From contig NC_021500.1 of the NCBI RefSeq assembly GCF_000410515.1, positions 620,001 to 684,000 on the forward strand: DNA of 64,000 nt, in the 5' to 3' direction. This stretch comes from Enterobacter sp. R4-368. Lineage in GTDB: Bacteria; Pseudomonadota; Gammaproteobacteria; Enterobacterales; Enterobacteriaceae. Made by a program: the position numbers and the translations under genes. Under the pieces are notes generated by a model. That model worked only from the letters and a program-made list of their open reading frames with translations, had not been told where the DNA came from and did no database searches. How positions within the stretch are numbered: the stretch's first letter is position 1; each line of letters starts with the position of its first letter. Shown here piece by piece: positions 26,804 through 36,796 of this stretch.

Positions 26804-27146
26804 GGTTACGCTCCTGACGCACGGCTTTGCGCGTCCCGGATTTGATCAACACAATGCCCAGTACCAGCGTAGCCAGACCGGCGGCTTTCAGCGTCGATAA
26901 TGGTTCATCGAAAAGAAAGACGCTACAAATAGTAATTATGAATATGCCAACGCCTTCCCATAATGCGTACGCCACGCCGAGGGCTATTTTTTTAACCGCG
27001 AATGACAGAAAAATATACGACAGTGCAATCATCACCAGCATTAAAATAAAACCGGTGTGACTATCACTAATACTTGCCCATTTCATCGACAACGTGCCGG
27101 TTATTTCAGCAACAATCGCCAGGGCTAATAAAATCCAGTAAATCAT
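26790..27146 (-). CDS. mdtJ: Spermidine export protein MdtJ (SMR family)
   Basis: A 118-residue SMR partner of MdtI (E. coli MdtJ, 121). [21 protein letters not shown] carries the essential glutamate in helix 1; [12 protein letters not shown] is the helix-3 signature. It is the first gene of the mdtJI pair and starts behind a CAGGAGAAAAAA site. In E. coli the pair is induced by spermidine. Confidence 0.95.
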   Translation of the reverse strand: MIYWILLALAIVAEITGTLSMKWASISDSHTGFILMLVMIALSYIFLSFAVKKIALGVAYALWEGVGIFIITICSVFLFDEPLSTLKAAGLATLVLGIVLIKSGTRKAVRQERNHAAV

Positions 27147-27484
27147 TTTTTTCTCCTGCTTGAGAACATACTTTCCTGCGGCTTACCGAACGACGGGAAA
27201 CCGGAAAAACAACGATGTCAGCCGGGCACAACGTGCCAGCTCAGGCAGAGAGAAAACTACAGCGCAGAGCGCCAGTACTGGTCATCTGCCAGCAGGCAGC
27301 AGGAAGAAAACGGGAGGGAAGAATCAGGTTTTAAGACGCTGAACAGAATGTCCATATAATTACAATTATCCGCAAATTGCTTCTCATCGTAGCGGAAATA
27401 AATTGTCCTCAGTAGTTAAACACCGCCCTTTTTTATCACAGGCTAAGATTTTACTCAAAGTCTTTGCACTTCTTTACGACAAAC
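27147..27484. other. Intergenic region upstream of mdtJI
   Basis: Contains the presumed mdtJI promoter. I see no gene, RNA or repeat that can be supported; short open frames here have no ribosome-binding site. Confidence 0.4.
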
Positions 27485-27519
27485 AAAAACGCCGCCATAA
27501 ATTTCCAGACGGCGTTTTT
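27485..27519 (-). terminator. Terminator of the AI-2E family permease gene
   Basis: AAAAACGCCG (27485-27494) pairs with CGGCGTTTTT (27510-27519): a 10-bp stem with T-tract on the minus strand, 8 bp after the stop. Confidence 0.9.
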
Positions 27520-27527
27520 AAATATTA

Positions 27528-28601
27528 TTACGCTTGTTTTTCTGTATTCGCCCGCGACTGCGCCAGCAAATTCCATGAGGTAATAAACAGCGCGGCAATC
27601 ATTGGCCCCAGCACAAAACCGTTAATGCCAAAGAACTGCAGCCCGCCGAGCGTAGTAAGCAGGATCAGGTAGTCCGGCATGCGGGTATCTTTTCCCACCA
27701 GCAGCGGGCGCAACAGATTGTCAGCCAGCCCCACCACAATCACGAAGTAGAGTGTCAGAACAGTCGCCGTGACCAGCTCGCCGGTTGAATAGAGAAAGAT
27801 CACCGCCGGGACCCAGACAATCGCCGTCCCCACTGCCGGGATCAGCGACAAAAACGCCATTAACGTCGCCCACAGCAGGCTGCCGTTGAACCCGGCAAAC
27901 CAGAAACCGATACCGCCCAGCGCCCCCTGCACAATGGCCACGACCAGCGTGCCTTTTACCGTTGCGCGCGCCACACCGGCGAATTTCAGAAACAGGCGGC
28001 GTTTGATGGTCGCCGACAGCGGCACCACGTCGTAGATTTTGCGCACCAGTTCTGCGCCATCTTTCAGTAAAAAGAACAGTAAATAGACCATCAAACAGAA
28101 GCCGACCGTAATTCCCAGCGTGCCTTTGCCGATCAGTACCGCGCTGCCCGCCAGATAGCGCCCAACGCTCAGCGCCACGCCGGAGAGTTTTTCGCGGATC
28201 GCGGCGACCGAATCGAAATCATTTTCACGCAGCGAATTTTTTGCCCACTCCGGCAGATGCGCGATCCCGTCGCTTAACAACTGCGGCAAATCGGTGCCGT
28301 TATTCTGCAACCGCTGGTACAGACTATTGACCTCCACGGCGATCGAGGAGAGCACCATCATCAACGGAATAAAGACAATCACGCAGATCAGCAACACGGT
28401 GATAAGCGATGCCACGCCGTTGCGCCCACCGAGCAGCGCCGATAAACGCATGCGCAGCGGGTAAAAAATCAGCGCCAGGATCACCGCCCAGATAATGGCG
28501 GAGTAGTAAGGCTGGATCAGGCTGAAAAACGCCAGACTGACCAGTAATAACAGAATGATAAAAAAGAAATTATTACTTTTAAGTGTCGTCATCCGGGACA
28601 T
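27528..28601 (-). CDS. AI-2E family (PerM-like) membrane permease
   Basis: A 357-residue inner-membrane protein with the 7-8 helix layout of the AI-2E family. The central PLSATIKRRLFLKFAGVARA and the GTLVVAIVQGALGGIGFWFAG helix, then LIPAVGTAIVWVPAVIFLY and ADNLLRPLLVG, are family signatures. It sits where E. coli has tqsA, but the sequence resembles YhhT/YdiK-type members more than TqsA, so no symbol is given. The substrate is unknown. It is single, with its own terminator. Confidence 0.85.
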   Translation of the reverse strand: MSRMTTLKSNNFFFIILLLLVSLAFFSLIQPYYSAIIWAVILALIFYPLRMRLSALLGGRNGVASLITVLLICVIVFIPLMMVLSSIAVEVNSLYQRLQNNGTDLPQLLSDGIAHLPEWAKNSLRENDFDSVAAIREKLSGVALSVGRYLAGSAVLIGKGTLGITVGFCLMVYLLFFLLKDGAELVRKIYDVVPLSATIKRRLFLKFAGVARATVKGTLVVAIVQGALGGIGFWFAGFNGSLLWATLMAFLSLIPAVGTAIVWVPAVIFLYSTGELVTATVLTLYFVIVVGLADNLLRPLLVGKDTRMPDYLILLTTLGGLQFFGINGFVLGPMIAALFITSWNLLAQSRANTEKQA

Positions 28602-28687
28602 CCAATGGGGAAACTGCCCACCAGTGTAGAGCGTTACCCATTGATTGTAAAAACAGAGCCGCCTCAGGTAGCAGAGCCGTTTCGCTG

Positions 28688-30295
28688 TCAGGGTGCCATC
28701 ACGGCGACGTTGTTGTCAGCGCCCTCAACGGCGCATTCACCCATTTGTTTTACCTGTGCCAGAAGATTTTCTATCTCAGAAAAAGCTAATGCTTTGGAAA
28801 AATACCAGCCCTGTGCACAGGATTCCGGCAAATTGCCTTGCAAAAAAAGATGCTGCGCTTCATTTTCGACGCCTTCGAAAACGATAATGCGTGGCATATC
28901 TTTAAACATCGCAATAAGACCAGGCAGAATATGGCGGTTAATGGACTGTGTACCGATAGAATCCGTTATTGATTTATCAATTTTTATTTCATCTACATCC
29001 AGCATGGACAGCCATTTTAAATTGGAATAACCGGTACCGAAATCATCCAGCGCAAATAACACACCATGCTCTTTATATAAACATATTGACTGCATAATAT
29101 CTTCTATGCGACCACTCTGCCTTTCAGTGATTTCCAGCATGATATGTTTCCCTGCCACGCCTTCTTGTTGCAGGGTATCGATAAGCCGCTGATAAAACGT
29201 TTTTGAACAGATATCTGAACAACTGACGTTTATGCTTAGCGTGATATCTTTTTCTCTCAACGCAGCACCACACTCTTTGATCGCATGTTCAACAACGTAA
29301 AGACTTATCTTATTAATCAAGCCATTTTCTTCTGCCAGCGGAATGAAAATATCCGGGCCGATATTTCCCATTTGTTTATCATTCCAGCGCAACAGCACTT
29401 CGACACCGATGATACTTTTATCTTTTACCCGGTAAAGCGGCTGATAAACAAAATGCAACTCTTTATTAATAATGGCATTTTCTAATCGGGTTAATAATGA
29501 CTGGTTCTCATGCTGATTTTTATTGATTAACGCGCCAATAATCAACCCCACCAACGAGGCGACGCAAAAGAGGAAAAGAAGAATATAGCCGTTGTTATTA
29601 AACACGAAAGAGTGTCTGACGCCAGCCACAACGCAGATATCATGCCGCGCATCACATGACTTTTCAGTAATAAAAAAGAGTTCATGCACTTTACCATGCT
29701 CTATATTTTCGAGCAGCGATGTATTATTGCCTACGCGGAAAAAATGTTGTTTGTGGTTGTAGTCTCCGACCACCGCATTAAAACCCCAGCGGATAGAATC
29801 TTCGCGAAAACGGGTGAAAGCGAAAGGTGACACTGTAACAGAAAAATTATTATTATAAACGACATCCGCAGTGATATTGCTCTCAATCAGTGCATCAAAC
29901 ACCCATGTATAACTGCCTCTGCTCACTTTGTTTTTGAACACATTGAGAGACAACGGCGCAGCATATTTCCCCCACAGCGCGGAACAGATTATTCTGCCGT
30001 CTTCAACATAGCCAATATCTTTGATCAGCGGATAAGGCCATAAGCGTTTTCTTAACGCGTGCAAATAGGGATCGCTACACGGAGTGTAGACGGAAAACTC
30101 TTCGCGTAATGCGTTGATTTCGCGGACCTGAAGAATAATATTATCGCTGCGGGCAAGTATCGATTCGGCATAATCTTCTACTTTTTCCTGGATAAAAGCA
30201 TAGTAGGCGACTTGCGCAACAATATAGAAAAAAGCAAAAGATAATAATAACGCTGCTATATATATGGAAACGCCTTTTTTCAGCACCTTTATCAT
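28688..30295 (-). CDS. CSS-motif EAL phosphodiesterase (cyclic-di-GMP)
   Basis: About 535 residues starting MIKVLKKGVSIY. Two transmembrane helices flank a periplasmic CSS domain (ICSALWG, with a second Cys in CDARHDICVVAG), a disulfide switch sensing the envelope redox state in E. coli Pde proteins. The EAL domain reads GVEVLLRWNDK (EVL variant), LSINVSCSDI, LEITERQ, DDFGTGYSNLKWL and VFEGVENE, keeping the metal ligands and catalytic residues, so it is probably an active phosphodiesterase. The next in-frame Met upstream (codon -8) is an alternative start. It is unlinked to its neighbours by operon. Confidence 0.9.
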   Translation of the reverse strand: MIKVLKKGVSIYIAALLLSFAFFYIVAQVAYYAFIQEKVEDYAESILARSDNIILQVREINALREEFSVYTPCSDPYLHALRKRLWPYPLIKDIGYVEDGRIICSALWGKYAAPLSLNVFKNKVSRGSYTWVFDALIESNITADVVYNNNFSVTVSPFAFTRFREDSIRWGFNAVVGDYNHKQHFFRVGNNTSLLENIEHGKVHELFFITEKSCDARHDICVVAGVRHSFVFNNNGYILLFLFCVASLVGLIIGALINKNQHENQSLLTRLENAIINKELHFVYQPLYRVKDKSIIGVEVLLRWNDKQMGNIGPDIFIPLAEENGLINKISLYVVEHAIKECGAALREKDITLSINVSCSDICSKTFYQRLIDTLQQEGVAGKHIMLEITERQSGRIEDIMQSICLYKEHGVLFALDDFGTGYSNLKWLSMLDVDEIKIDKSITDSIGTQSINRHILPGLIAMFKDMPRIIVFEGVENEAQHLFLQGNLPESCAQGWYFSKALAFSEIENLLAQVKQMGECAVEGADNNVAVMAP

Positions 30296-30503
30296 TTTGA
30301 ATACCTTTATGCAGACCACCCCGCGCTGGCGGTCTGCCTGTCATCAATCCCTTTTGCAGAAAATTATTGGCAACATCCTGGTTACTTTATCGCTTCCGGC
30401 GCTGAAAAATCCTGCATGCGCCCCACTCTCCTTATCGGCGCTTTTGGCATTTACTTTAAAGACATCTCGCCCTGGCGCGTGATGTCCCCTCCTGGCACCT
30501 CCA

Positions 30504-33500
30504 TTAATGGCGTCTTTCTTTATCCAGCAGCAGGCTGAACGCCGCCGGTAAAACGGTAAGCGTCACCAGCGTGGCGACAACCAGCCCGCCGATAATTGCA
30601 TAGGCCATTGGCCCCCAGAACACCTGATGTGAAATCGGGATCATGCCCAAAATGGCGGCACATGCCGTCAGCATAATCGGGCGGGCGCGGTGTTCTGCGG
30701 CAGCCACAATCGCCTCGTTCGCAGCCATCCCCTGCGCCAGATTGCTGTCCACTTCGCTTATCAAAATGACGGCGTTGCGAATAATCATCCCCGCCAGCGC
30801 AATCACGCCAAGCAAGGCGACAAACCCCATCGGCGTGCCGGTCGGCAGCATCGCCAGCACAATGCCAGGCAAACCAAAAGGTGCCATCAACAGCGCCAGC
30901 AACATGCGGGAAAAACGCTGCAACTGGAGCATTAACAACACCAGCATCACGATAAGCGTCACCGGTAACACCGCGTAAACCGAGCCATTCCCCTTTGCCG
31001 ATTCCGCTACCGTGCCGCCCTCTTCGATCCGGTATCCTGCAGGCAGTTGCGCACGCAGTTTATCCACCGCCGGGCGCAGGCCAGCCGACAGATTTTCGGC
31101 ACTCACACCGGGTGCCAGATCGGTTTGCACCGTAATAAACGGCAGCCGCTGGCGACGCCAGATAACCGGATCGTCCACACCCCAGCCCACGGTTGCCACT
31201 TCGTTCAGCGGAATTTTCGTGCCGTTAGCGCCAGGCAACATCAGTGTCGATAACGTGCCGATATCCAGCCGTTCACGCTCGTTGCCACGGAGAACCACAT
31301 CCACCAGCCGATCATTATCCCGCACCGTGGTTACCGTACGCCCGGACCAGACCGTATTCAGCATTTGTGCAATGCTCTGCGACGAAACCCCTGCCGCCCG
31401 CGCCGCAGTCTGGTTCACCTGCAACGTGATGGTTCTTTCCGGTTCACCAGCGGTCAAATTCACTTCGCGGGCAAGCGATGAGGTGCCAATGTCACTCGCC
31501 AGCCGACGCGCGAACTGTTGTACCCTGGCATAATCCGGCCCGCTCACCCGGTATTTCACTGGCCACCCTACCGGCGGCCCTAACTCCAGCGGCGAAACGC
31601 GCGTGGTAAACCCGGCGAACTGGCTTTCCAGCACGCTGTCCAGTTGCTGGCGCAGGCGATCGCGCGCCGCTAAATCTTTTGCCACCACCACCAGTTGCGC
31701 CGTGTTTTCGTTATCGCGCAGGACATCCATCGGCAGATAAAAACGTATCGCGCCGGAGCCGACATAGGTCGTGTAGTGATCAATATCCTTGTTACCGTTC
31801 AACACCTTTTCCAGCCGTTCGACTTGCTTTTCTGTTTCCAGTTGCGCGGTATTAGCGGGCTGCGACAGGCTGACCAGCAATTCGGGGCGATCCGAGGCCG
31901 GGAAAAACTCCCCGTGCATTCGGGTGGCACCCACGCACGCCAGCGCCAGCGCCACCACCGCGAGGCCAATGGTCATTAAGCGGTGGCGCAGCGCGCGCGC
32001 CAGTAAGGCCTGGTAGGCACGCGCCAGGCGTCCGCTACCTTTGCTGTGGCTTTCTATTCTGGCGGGCAGCAGCCAGGCCCCGGTCAACGGCGAGAACAGG
32101 ATCGCCACCACCCATGAGCAAAGTAGCGCTATCAGCACCACGGCAAATAACGAAAAGCAGTACTCCCCGGCGCTGGAGGCGGCAAACCCGACTGGAATGA
32201 AACCGGCGATCATCACCAGCGTCCCGGTAAGCATAGGAAACGCGGTGGTTTTAAAGGCGTAGGTAGCGGCGCTTTTGCGCGATTCGCCGGCTTCCAGCCT
32301 GGCGACCATGGTTTCGACGGTGATCATGGCATCATCCACCAGCAGGCCAAGTGCAATGATCAGCGCGCCCAGAGAAATCCGCTGCAAGCCAATACCGGCC
32401 AGCATCATTCCGGCAAACGTCATCGCCAGCACCAGCGGGATGGCGGCGGCCACCACCAGCCCTGCCCGCATCCCCAGCGAGACAAATGAAACAGCCAGCA
32501 CAATCAGCACCGCTTCGACAAGCACCCGCACAAAGCCGCTAACCGCATCACTCACCACCGCGGATTGATCGGCGACTTTTGTCATCTCTATGCCGTGGGG
32601 CAACTGGGTTTTAATCTCTGCCATCCTGGCGTTGAGCGCCTGGCCGAAACGCAGCATGTTGCCGGTGGAGGCCATAGAAATGGCCAGCCCCATCGCAGGC
32701 TGACCGTTGACACGAAACACCGGCGCTGGCGGTTCGGCAAGCTGGCGGCTCACGGTGGCGATATCGGTCAGGGGAATATAGCGATCGTTGATATGCAGGG
32801 TAACCGCCCGCAGGCTCTCTTCCGTAGTCAGCGCGCCGCTAACCCGCAGCGCAACGTTATCCTGCCCGGTACGAATAATCCCGGCTGGCTCGACGGCATT
32901 TTGCGCATTGAGTGCATCGCTCACCTGCTGGATATCCAGCCCCATGCCAGCCAGTTGCCGGGGAGAAAACGCAATGACGATCTGCTCCTGCTGTTCGCCC
33001 AGCAGAGTGATTCTGCCAATATCATGCACTGACATCAGGTCGCGGCGAATATCTTCCACCCGATCGCGCAGTTCACGCGCCGTGTAGCCATCCGCCGTGA
33101 AGCCATAAATCGTGCCGAACGTATCATCAAATTCGTCATTTACCGCCGGTCCCTGCACACCCTGCGTTAGCGAAGGCGCAATGTCCTGCATCTTTTTGCG
33201 CACCTGATACCAGATGTCCGGCACTTGCGCCGGCGGGGTGTCATCGCGCAGATTTACATAGATAACGGCGCTGCCAGCCCGGCTTTCGCTTTCGATGTAA
33301 TCCAGCCACGGGATCTCCTGTAATTTTTTTTCCAGTACATCTGTGACCAGCCGGGTAGTGTCGGTAACCGTAGCGCCAGGCCACTGCGCGGAGACCACCG
33401 CCGTCTTGATGGTAAACGCCGGATCTTCAGTGCGCGGCAGGTTTTCATAACAGAGGATGCCGGTGGCGATAACCAGCATCATAAAAAAGCTCACCAGTTG

Positions 33501-33560
33501 CTGGTGTTCAAGCGCCCAGGCAGAAAGATTAAAGCGCGGTTTGGTTTCAACAGAGCTCAT
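30504..33560 (-). CDS. RND-family efflux pump, inner-membrane subunit
   Basis: A 1018-residue RND transporter with 12 predicted helices and two large periplasmic domains. EDPAFTIKTAVVSAQWPGA, the TM4 proton-relay pair in LIIALGLLVDDAMITVETMV and the C-terminal GMIPISHQVFWGPMAYAIIG are characteristic. It resembles the VexF/OqxB-like small-RND pumps with adaptor, more than AcrB. The preceding adaptor gene overlaps it by 4 bp (ATGA), so they are one operon. There is no outer-membrane factor here, so it presumably uses TolC. The substrates are unknown. Confidence 0.92.
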   Translation of the reverse strand: MSSVETKPRFNLSAWALEHQQLVSFFMMLVIATGILCYENLPRTEDPAFTIKTAVVSAQWPGATVTDTTRLVTDVLEKKLQEIPWLDYIESESRAGSAVIYVNLRDDTPPAQVPDIWYQVRKKMQDIAPSLTQGVQGPAVNDEFDDTFGTIYGFTADGYTARELRDRVEDIRRDLMSVHDIGRITLLGEQQEQIVIAFSPRQLAGMGLDIQQVSDALNAQNAVEPAGIIRTGQDNVALRVSGALTTEESLRAVTLHINDRYIPLTDIATVSRQLAEPPAPVFRVNGQPAMGLAISMASTGNMLRFGQALNARMAEIKTQLPHGIEMTKVADQSAVVSDAVSGFVRVLVEAVLIVLAVSFVSLGMRAGLVVAAAIPLVLAMTFAGMMLAGIGLQRISLGALIIALGLLVDDAMITVETMVARLEAGESRKSAATYAFKTTAFPMLTGTLVMIAGFIPVGFAASSAGEYCFSLFAVVLIALLCSWVVAILFSPLTGAWLLPARIESHSKGSGRLARAYQALLARALRHRLMTIGLAVVALALACVGATRMHGEFFPASDRPELLVSLSQPANTAQLETEKQVERLEKVLNGNKDIDHYTTYVGSGAIRFYLPMDVLRDNENTAQLVVVAKDLAARDRLRQQLDSVLESQFAGFTTRVSPLELGPPVGWPVKYRVSGPDYARVQQFARRLASDIGTSSLAREVNLTAGEPERTITLQVNQTAARAAGVSSQSIAQMLNTVWSGRTVTTVRDNDRLVDVVLRGNERERLDIGTLSTLMLPGANGTKIPLNEVATVGWGVDDPVIWRRQRLPFITVQTDLAPGVSAENLSAGLRPAVDKLRAQLPAGYRIEEGGTVAESAKGNGSVYAVLPVTLIVMLVLLMLQLQRFSRMLLALLMAPFGLPGIVLAMLPTGTPMGFVALLGVIALAGMIIRNAVILISEVDSNLAQGMAANEAIVAAAEHRARPIMLTACAAILGMIPISHQVFWGPMAYAIIGGLVVATLVTLTVLPAAFSLLLDKERRH

Positions 33561-34711
33561 GGCTGCAGCTCTCCCGGCGTCACTTTTTCACCGGCGCGCA
33601 GTTTGCTTACGCCTGCGGTGATAACCCGGTCACCCGCACTGATGCCGGTTGCAATCACCGCAGACGAGGCGGTGTAGCTCGCAAGCGTGACCGTCCGAAG
33701 CTGCGCCTGCGACTGTTTGTCGATGACAAAGACCGCCGGCTGGTCGCCGACGCGGCTCAACGCCGAGGCGGGCACCACAAAGCCGGGCGATGTCGCCACC
33801 GGAATATCAACGGTGGCGCTGGCACCCAGTGCCATCGCCGCTGGTGGGGACTGAAGCGTCAGCCTGACCTGCCATGTGCGCGTTTGCGGATCGGCCTGCG
33901 GGCTGATATCACGCAATACGCCGGTGGTTTTCTGCGTGGGATCGGCCAGCAGCGCGACCGAAAACAGGTGCGTTCTTACTGCCTGCGCGGGCAGTAATTG
34001 CGGATCGGCGATAGCAAAAACCACATCGCGCGCGTCGCTGGTCGCCAGCGTGAAGATGCTTTCCCCGGCGCTGACCACTTGTCCTGCAGAGGCGTTAACG
34101 CGGGTGATAACGCCATCGGCAGGCGCGGTCAGTTGGGTCCAGGCCAGATTATCCCGGGCATTGCGCACTGCTGCAGCGCTGCTTTTAAGGCGGGATGCGG
34201 CAGACTGCCAGTCGGCACGGGCGCTATCAAGCTGCGTGCGGGCGATCGCGCCGGAGGGCATCAGTTTCTGCATCCGGTTCAGGTTCAGCGCGGCAAGCTG
34301 TTCGGCGGCGCGGGCGCTTTCCATATCGGCGGTGGCGCTGGCCAGTTGGTTCTTGCCGGTTTCACTTTCCAGCGTGGCGAGTACCTGCCCGGCATGTACG
34401 CGCGCGCCGATATCCACCGGCCGGCTGATCATGCGTCCATCCAGCCGGAAAGCCAGCACCGTTTCATCATGGGCGTGGATCTCGCCGGTTCGTACCGTGC
34501 CCGGATTCGGCGACGCCTGCGCGACTACCAGATAACGCACAGGCCTGGGCGGTGCGGCGTGGTCTGTTTTTTTCTCTCCGCACCCCGTCAACAGCGGAAT
34601 GACCGCCGCCGTAACCAGTAATGGAAGCAGAGCGAGGAAGGATAAAGCGCGTGCCGCATTAAAAAGGTGGTGCAGGCTTTGACGAAAATAATCGGTGAAT
34701 TGTTCTGACAT
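33557..34711 (-). CDS. RND periplasmic adaptor (membrane fusion protein)
   Basis: About 384 residues starting MSEQFTDYFRQSL, with one N-terminal helix and a Cys in LLTGCGEKK that fits a lipoprotein box. The biotinyl-lipoyl halves (DIGARVHAGQVLATLESE and PADGVITRVNASAGQVVSAG) are joined by a coiled coil (ASATADMESARAAEQLAALN) and followed by a beta-barrel domain. It links the RND pump to an outer-membrane channel. It is the first gene of the pump operon, 49 bp from the divergent or upstream sensor-kinase end. Confidence 0.92.
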   Translation of the reverse strand: MSEQFTDYFRQSLHHLFNAARALSFLALLPLLVTAAVIPLLTGCGEKKTDHAAPPRPVRYLVVAQASPNPGTVRTGEIHAHDETVLAFRLDGRMISRPVDIGARVHAGQVLATLESETGKNQLASATADMESARAAEQLAALNLNRMQKLMPSGAIARTQLDSARADWQSAASRLKSSAAAVRNARDNLAWTQLTAPADGVITRVNASAGQVVSAGESIFTLATSDARDVVFAIADPQLLPAQAVRTHLFSVALLADPTQKTTGVLRDISPQADPQTRTWQVRLTLQSPPAAMALGASATVDIPVATSPGFVVPASALSRVGDQPAVFVIDKQSQAQLRTVTLASYTASSAVIATGISAGDRVITAGVSKLRAGEKVTPGELQP

Positions 34712-34789
34712 GACGCCACTCCGGATCGGTAATGGCGCCATTTAACGTGGCGTGCGTCGAGAATCACTCCACGTTTCGTCAAGAATTCA

Positions 34790-35986
34790 TCAAGAGTGCA
34801 ATTTTTTTTCGCCGCGACCATCCACAGGGAGAGTGATGCTGATCCGTAATCCGCCTTTTTCGGGCAGCGCCGCGCTGATACTGCCGCCGTGGGCAACACA
34901 TATCGCCCGCGCGATAGAAAGCCCCAGCCCGCTGCCGCCGGAATGCCTGGCACGGGAGGTTTCCGCGCGGGTAAAGCGATCGAACATGATTGGCAGAAAA
35001 TCGCTTTCCACGCCCGGTCCGTCATCCTCAAAATCGATCCGCCACGCGCTCCCCTGCTGACTGAGGTGGATCGCAAGCTGGCCGCCCCGCCGGCCATAGC
35101 GCAGCGCATTTTCCATCAGCACGATAAAGACCTGCCCCAGCCGGAACGCATCGCCAGTAAACAGCGAAGAGGAACGGGACGTCAGCGCCATAGTTATTCC
35201 CGCGGCATCAGCCTGCGGTTTCAGCCAGGCGAGCTGCTCGGCTAACAGATCTTCCAGCGACAGCGGCTGAAGATTAAGCGTCAATTGACCGGCATCGGCC
35301 AGCGAAAGCAGATGCAACTCATCCGTGAGGCGGCTCAGGTGCTGTAGCTGTTTCATCACCATCCCCAGTTGTTGCTGGCTGGGTTCAAAGACGCCATCAA
35401 GCATCCCTTGCAGGCGACCAATGGCGGCGGTGAGCGGAGAACGCAGCTCGTGCGCCATCGCAACGTGCGACGCGCGCAACTCCCGGTCGTAGCGCGCCAG
35501 TTGACGGGTCATGTCATTAAAATCGCTGACAAAACGAACCACTTCGGCGGGCGCATCTTTTACCAGGTCCGCCTGGCGGCCAAATTCGCCTTGCGTGACT
35601 TCATCGGCCGCTTCGCGCAGGTGGCTGAACTGTAAAGAGAGTGGCCGGGCGTAACGTAGCCCCATAATCACAATAAAGGGGATCATCACCAGTACCAGCA
35701 CGCCCACCATGATCCAGTCGGCCGAGGCGATGGAGGGCTTCGAATAGCTTATCCCCCACCATTTATCGACGATCTCATGGAAACGCACCGGGTTCGCCTG
35801 CGGGTTGTCCAGCAGGGCGAGGTACTCCGCCTTCACCGCAGACGGCATATCATGCAAAACCCAGAAGTTTTGCACGGCGCAACGCAGCCACATACACAGG
35901 GCAATGACAATAACAGTGCCGATAGCCAGCGCGATGATGCGCGCGCAAATCCAGCGCCACAGCGATTGATGAGCACGATTTTTCAT
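34790..35986 (-). CDS. Sensor histidine kinase of the pump-linked two-component system
   Basis: A 398-residue membrane kinase: two helices (about 12-36 and 91-110) flank a small periplasmic loop. Then come HAMP (RYARPLSLQFSHLREAADEV), the phospho-acceptor His179 in HVAMAHELRSPLTAA, and ATP-binding N, G1 and G2 boxes (LMENALRYGRRGGQ, DDGPGV, GGSGLGLSIA). It overlaps its response regulator by 4 bp and is followed 79 bp on by the adaptor-RND genes on the same strand. This fits control of the pump, as in BaeSR/AdeSR systems, though that is inferred. Confidence 0.92.
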   Translation of the reverse strand: MKNRAHQSLWRWICARIIALAIGTVIVIALCMWLRCAVQNFWVLHDMPSAVKAEYLALLDNPQANPVRFHEIVDKWWGISYSKPSIASADWIMVGVLVLVMIPFIVIMGLRYARPLSLQFSHLREAADEVTQGEFGRQADLVKDAPAEVVRFVSDFNDMTRQLARYDRELRASHVAMAHELRSPLTAAIGRLQGMLDGVFEPSQQQLGMVMKQLQHLSRLTDELHLLSLADAGQLTLNLQPLSLEDLLAEQLAWLKPQADAAGITMALTSRSSSLFTGDAFRLGQVFIVLMENALRYGRRGGQLAIHLSQQGSAWRIDFEDDGPGVESDFLPIMFDRFTRAETSRARHSGGSGLGLSIARAICVAHGGSISAALPEKGGLRISITLPVDGRGEKKLHS

Positions 35987-36678
35987 GGCTGGCGGAACCT
36001 GTATCCAATACCGCGCACATTCGCTAAAACGCCGGTAACACCCGCGTTTTCCAGCTTTTTGCGCAAGTTGTAGACATGCGTATCGACCACGCGCTCCAGC
36101 GCTTCGCTCTCCGGCAAACAGTGTTCCAGCAAGTGCTGGCGGGAAAAGGGCAATGTCGGGTGGCGCATCAGCGTTATCAGAATAGAAAACTCCGTTGGCG
36201 TCAGTTCCAGGCTGCGCACACTGTTTTCAGCCTGGGTGACCGTTGCGGTGATGGAGACAGTATCCACCTCCAGCGTCTGCCAGCGGAGCACCTCTTCCTG
36301 CGTGTTCGTTCGTTTACTGCGCCGCAGCACCGCCTGCACGCGTGCCACCACTTCGCCAGGGTGATACGGTTTCACCACATAATCATCGGCCCCGTATCGC
36401 AGCGCCCCTATGCGCTCAGAAGTATCCCCCATGGCGGTGACCATGATCACCGGGACATCGTTAATGCGCCGCAGCGCCGCCAGCACCTCGGTGCCATTCA
36501 TGCCCGGCAACATGATATCCAGTAAGATCAGATCAGGTTTCCAGCGCTGCGCCATGTCCAGCCCTGTCAGCCCATCTCCGGCCAGCGAAACGTCATAGTT
36601 TTCACGTCGCAGATAGGCTTCCAGTACGCTGGCCGCATCGGCATCATCTTCAATCACAAGCACTCTACGGGATATCAT
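35983..36678 (-). CDS. OmpR/PhoB-family response regulator of the pump-linked system
   Basis: A 231-residue regulator with an N-terminal receiver (acidic pocket EDD at 10-12, phospho-acceptor Asp54 in LLDIMLPGMNG, conserved Lys in VVKPY) and a winged-helix DNA-binding domain (LELTPTEFSILITLM, VVDTHVYNLRKKLE, RGIGYRFRQP). It is transcribed first, divergently from the MipA-like gene, with 118 bp between, so one promoter region may serve both. Cognate kinase follows with an ATGA overlap. Confidence 0.93.
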   Translation of the reverse strand: MISRRVLVIEDDADAASVLEAYLRRENYDVSLAGDGLTGLDMAQRWKPDLILLDIMLPGMNGTEVLAALRRINDVPVIMVTAMGDTSERIGALRYGADDYVVKPYHPGEVVARVQAVLRRSKRTNTQEEVLRWQTLEVDTVSITATVTQAENSVRSLELTPTEFSILITLMRHPTLPFSRQHLLEHCLPESEALERVVDTHVYNLRKKLENAGVTGVLANVRGIGYRFRQP

Positions 36679-36796
36679 TTGCTTACCTTGACCATTTCTT
36701 AATAATTCCCTGACCGTTTATTGATATGACCTGTCTATATTCCTTGTCAGGACATGGCGAACCTTCGCCGCAGCATACTACCCCACCCAGCGAGAT

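Noticed and set aside
27160-27342. 60-residue frame upstream of mdtJ
   Set aside because: Low-complexity Arg/Lys/Gly content, no ribosome-binding site, lies over the mdtJI promoter region.
27528-28601. TqsA, the E. coli AI-2 exporter at this position
   Set aside because: The protein belongs to the same AI-2E family but its blocks look more like YhhT/YdiK, so no symbol was given.
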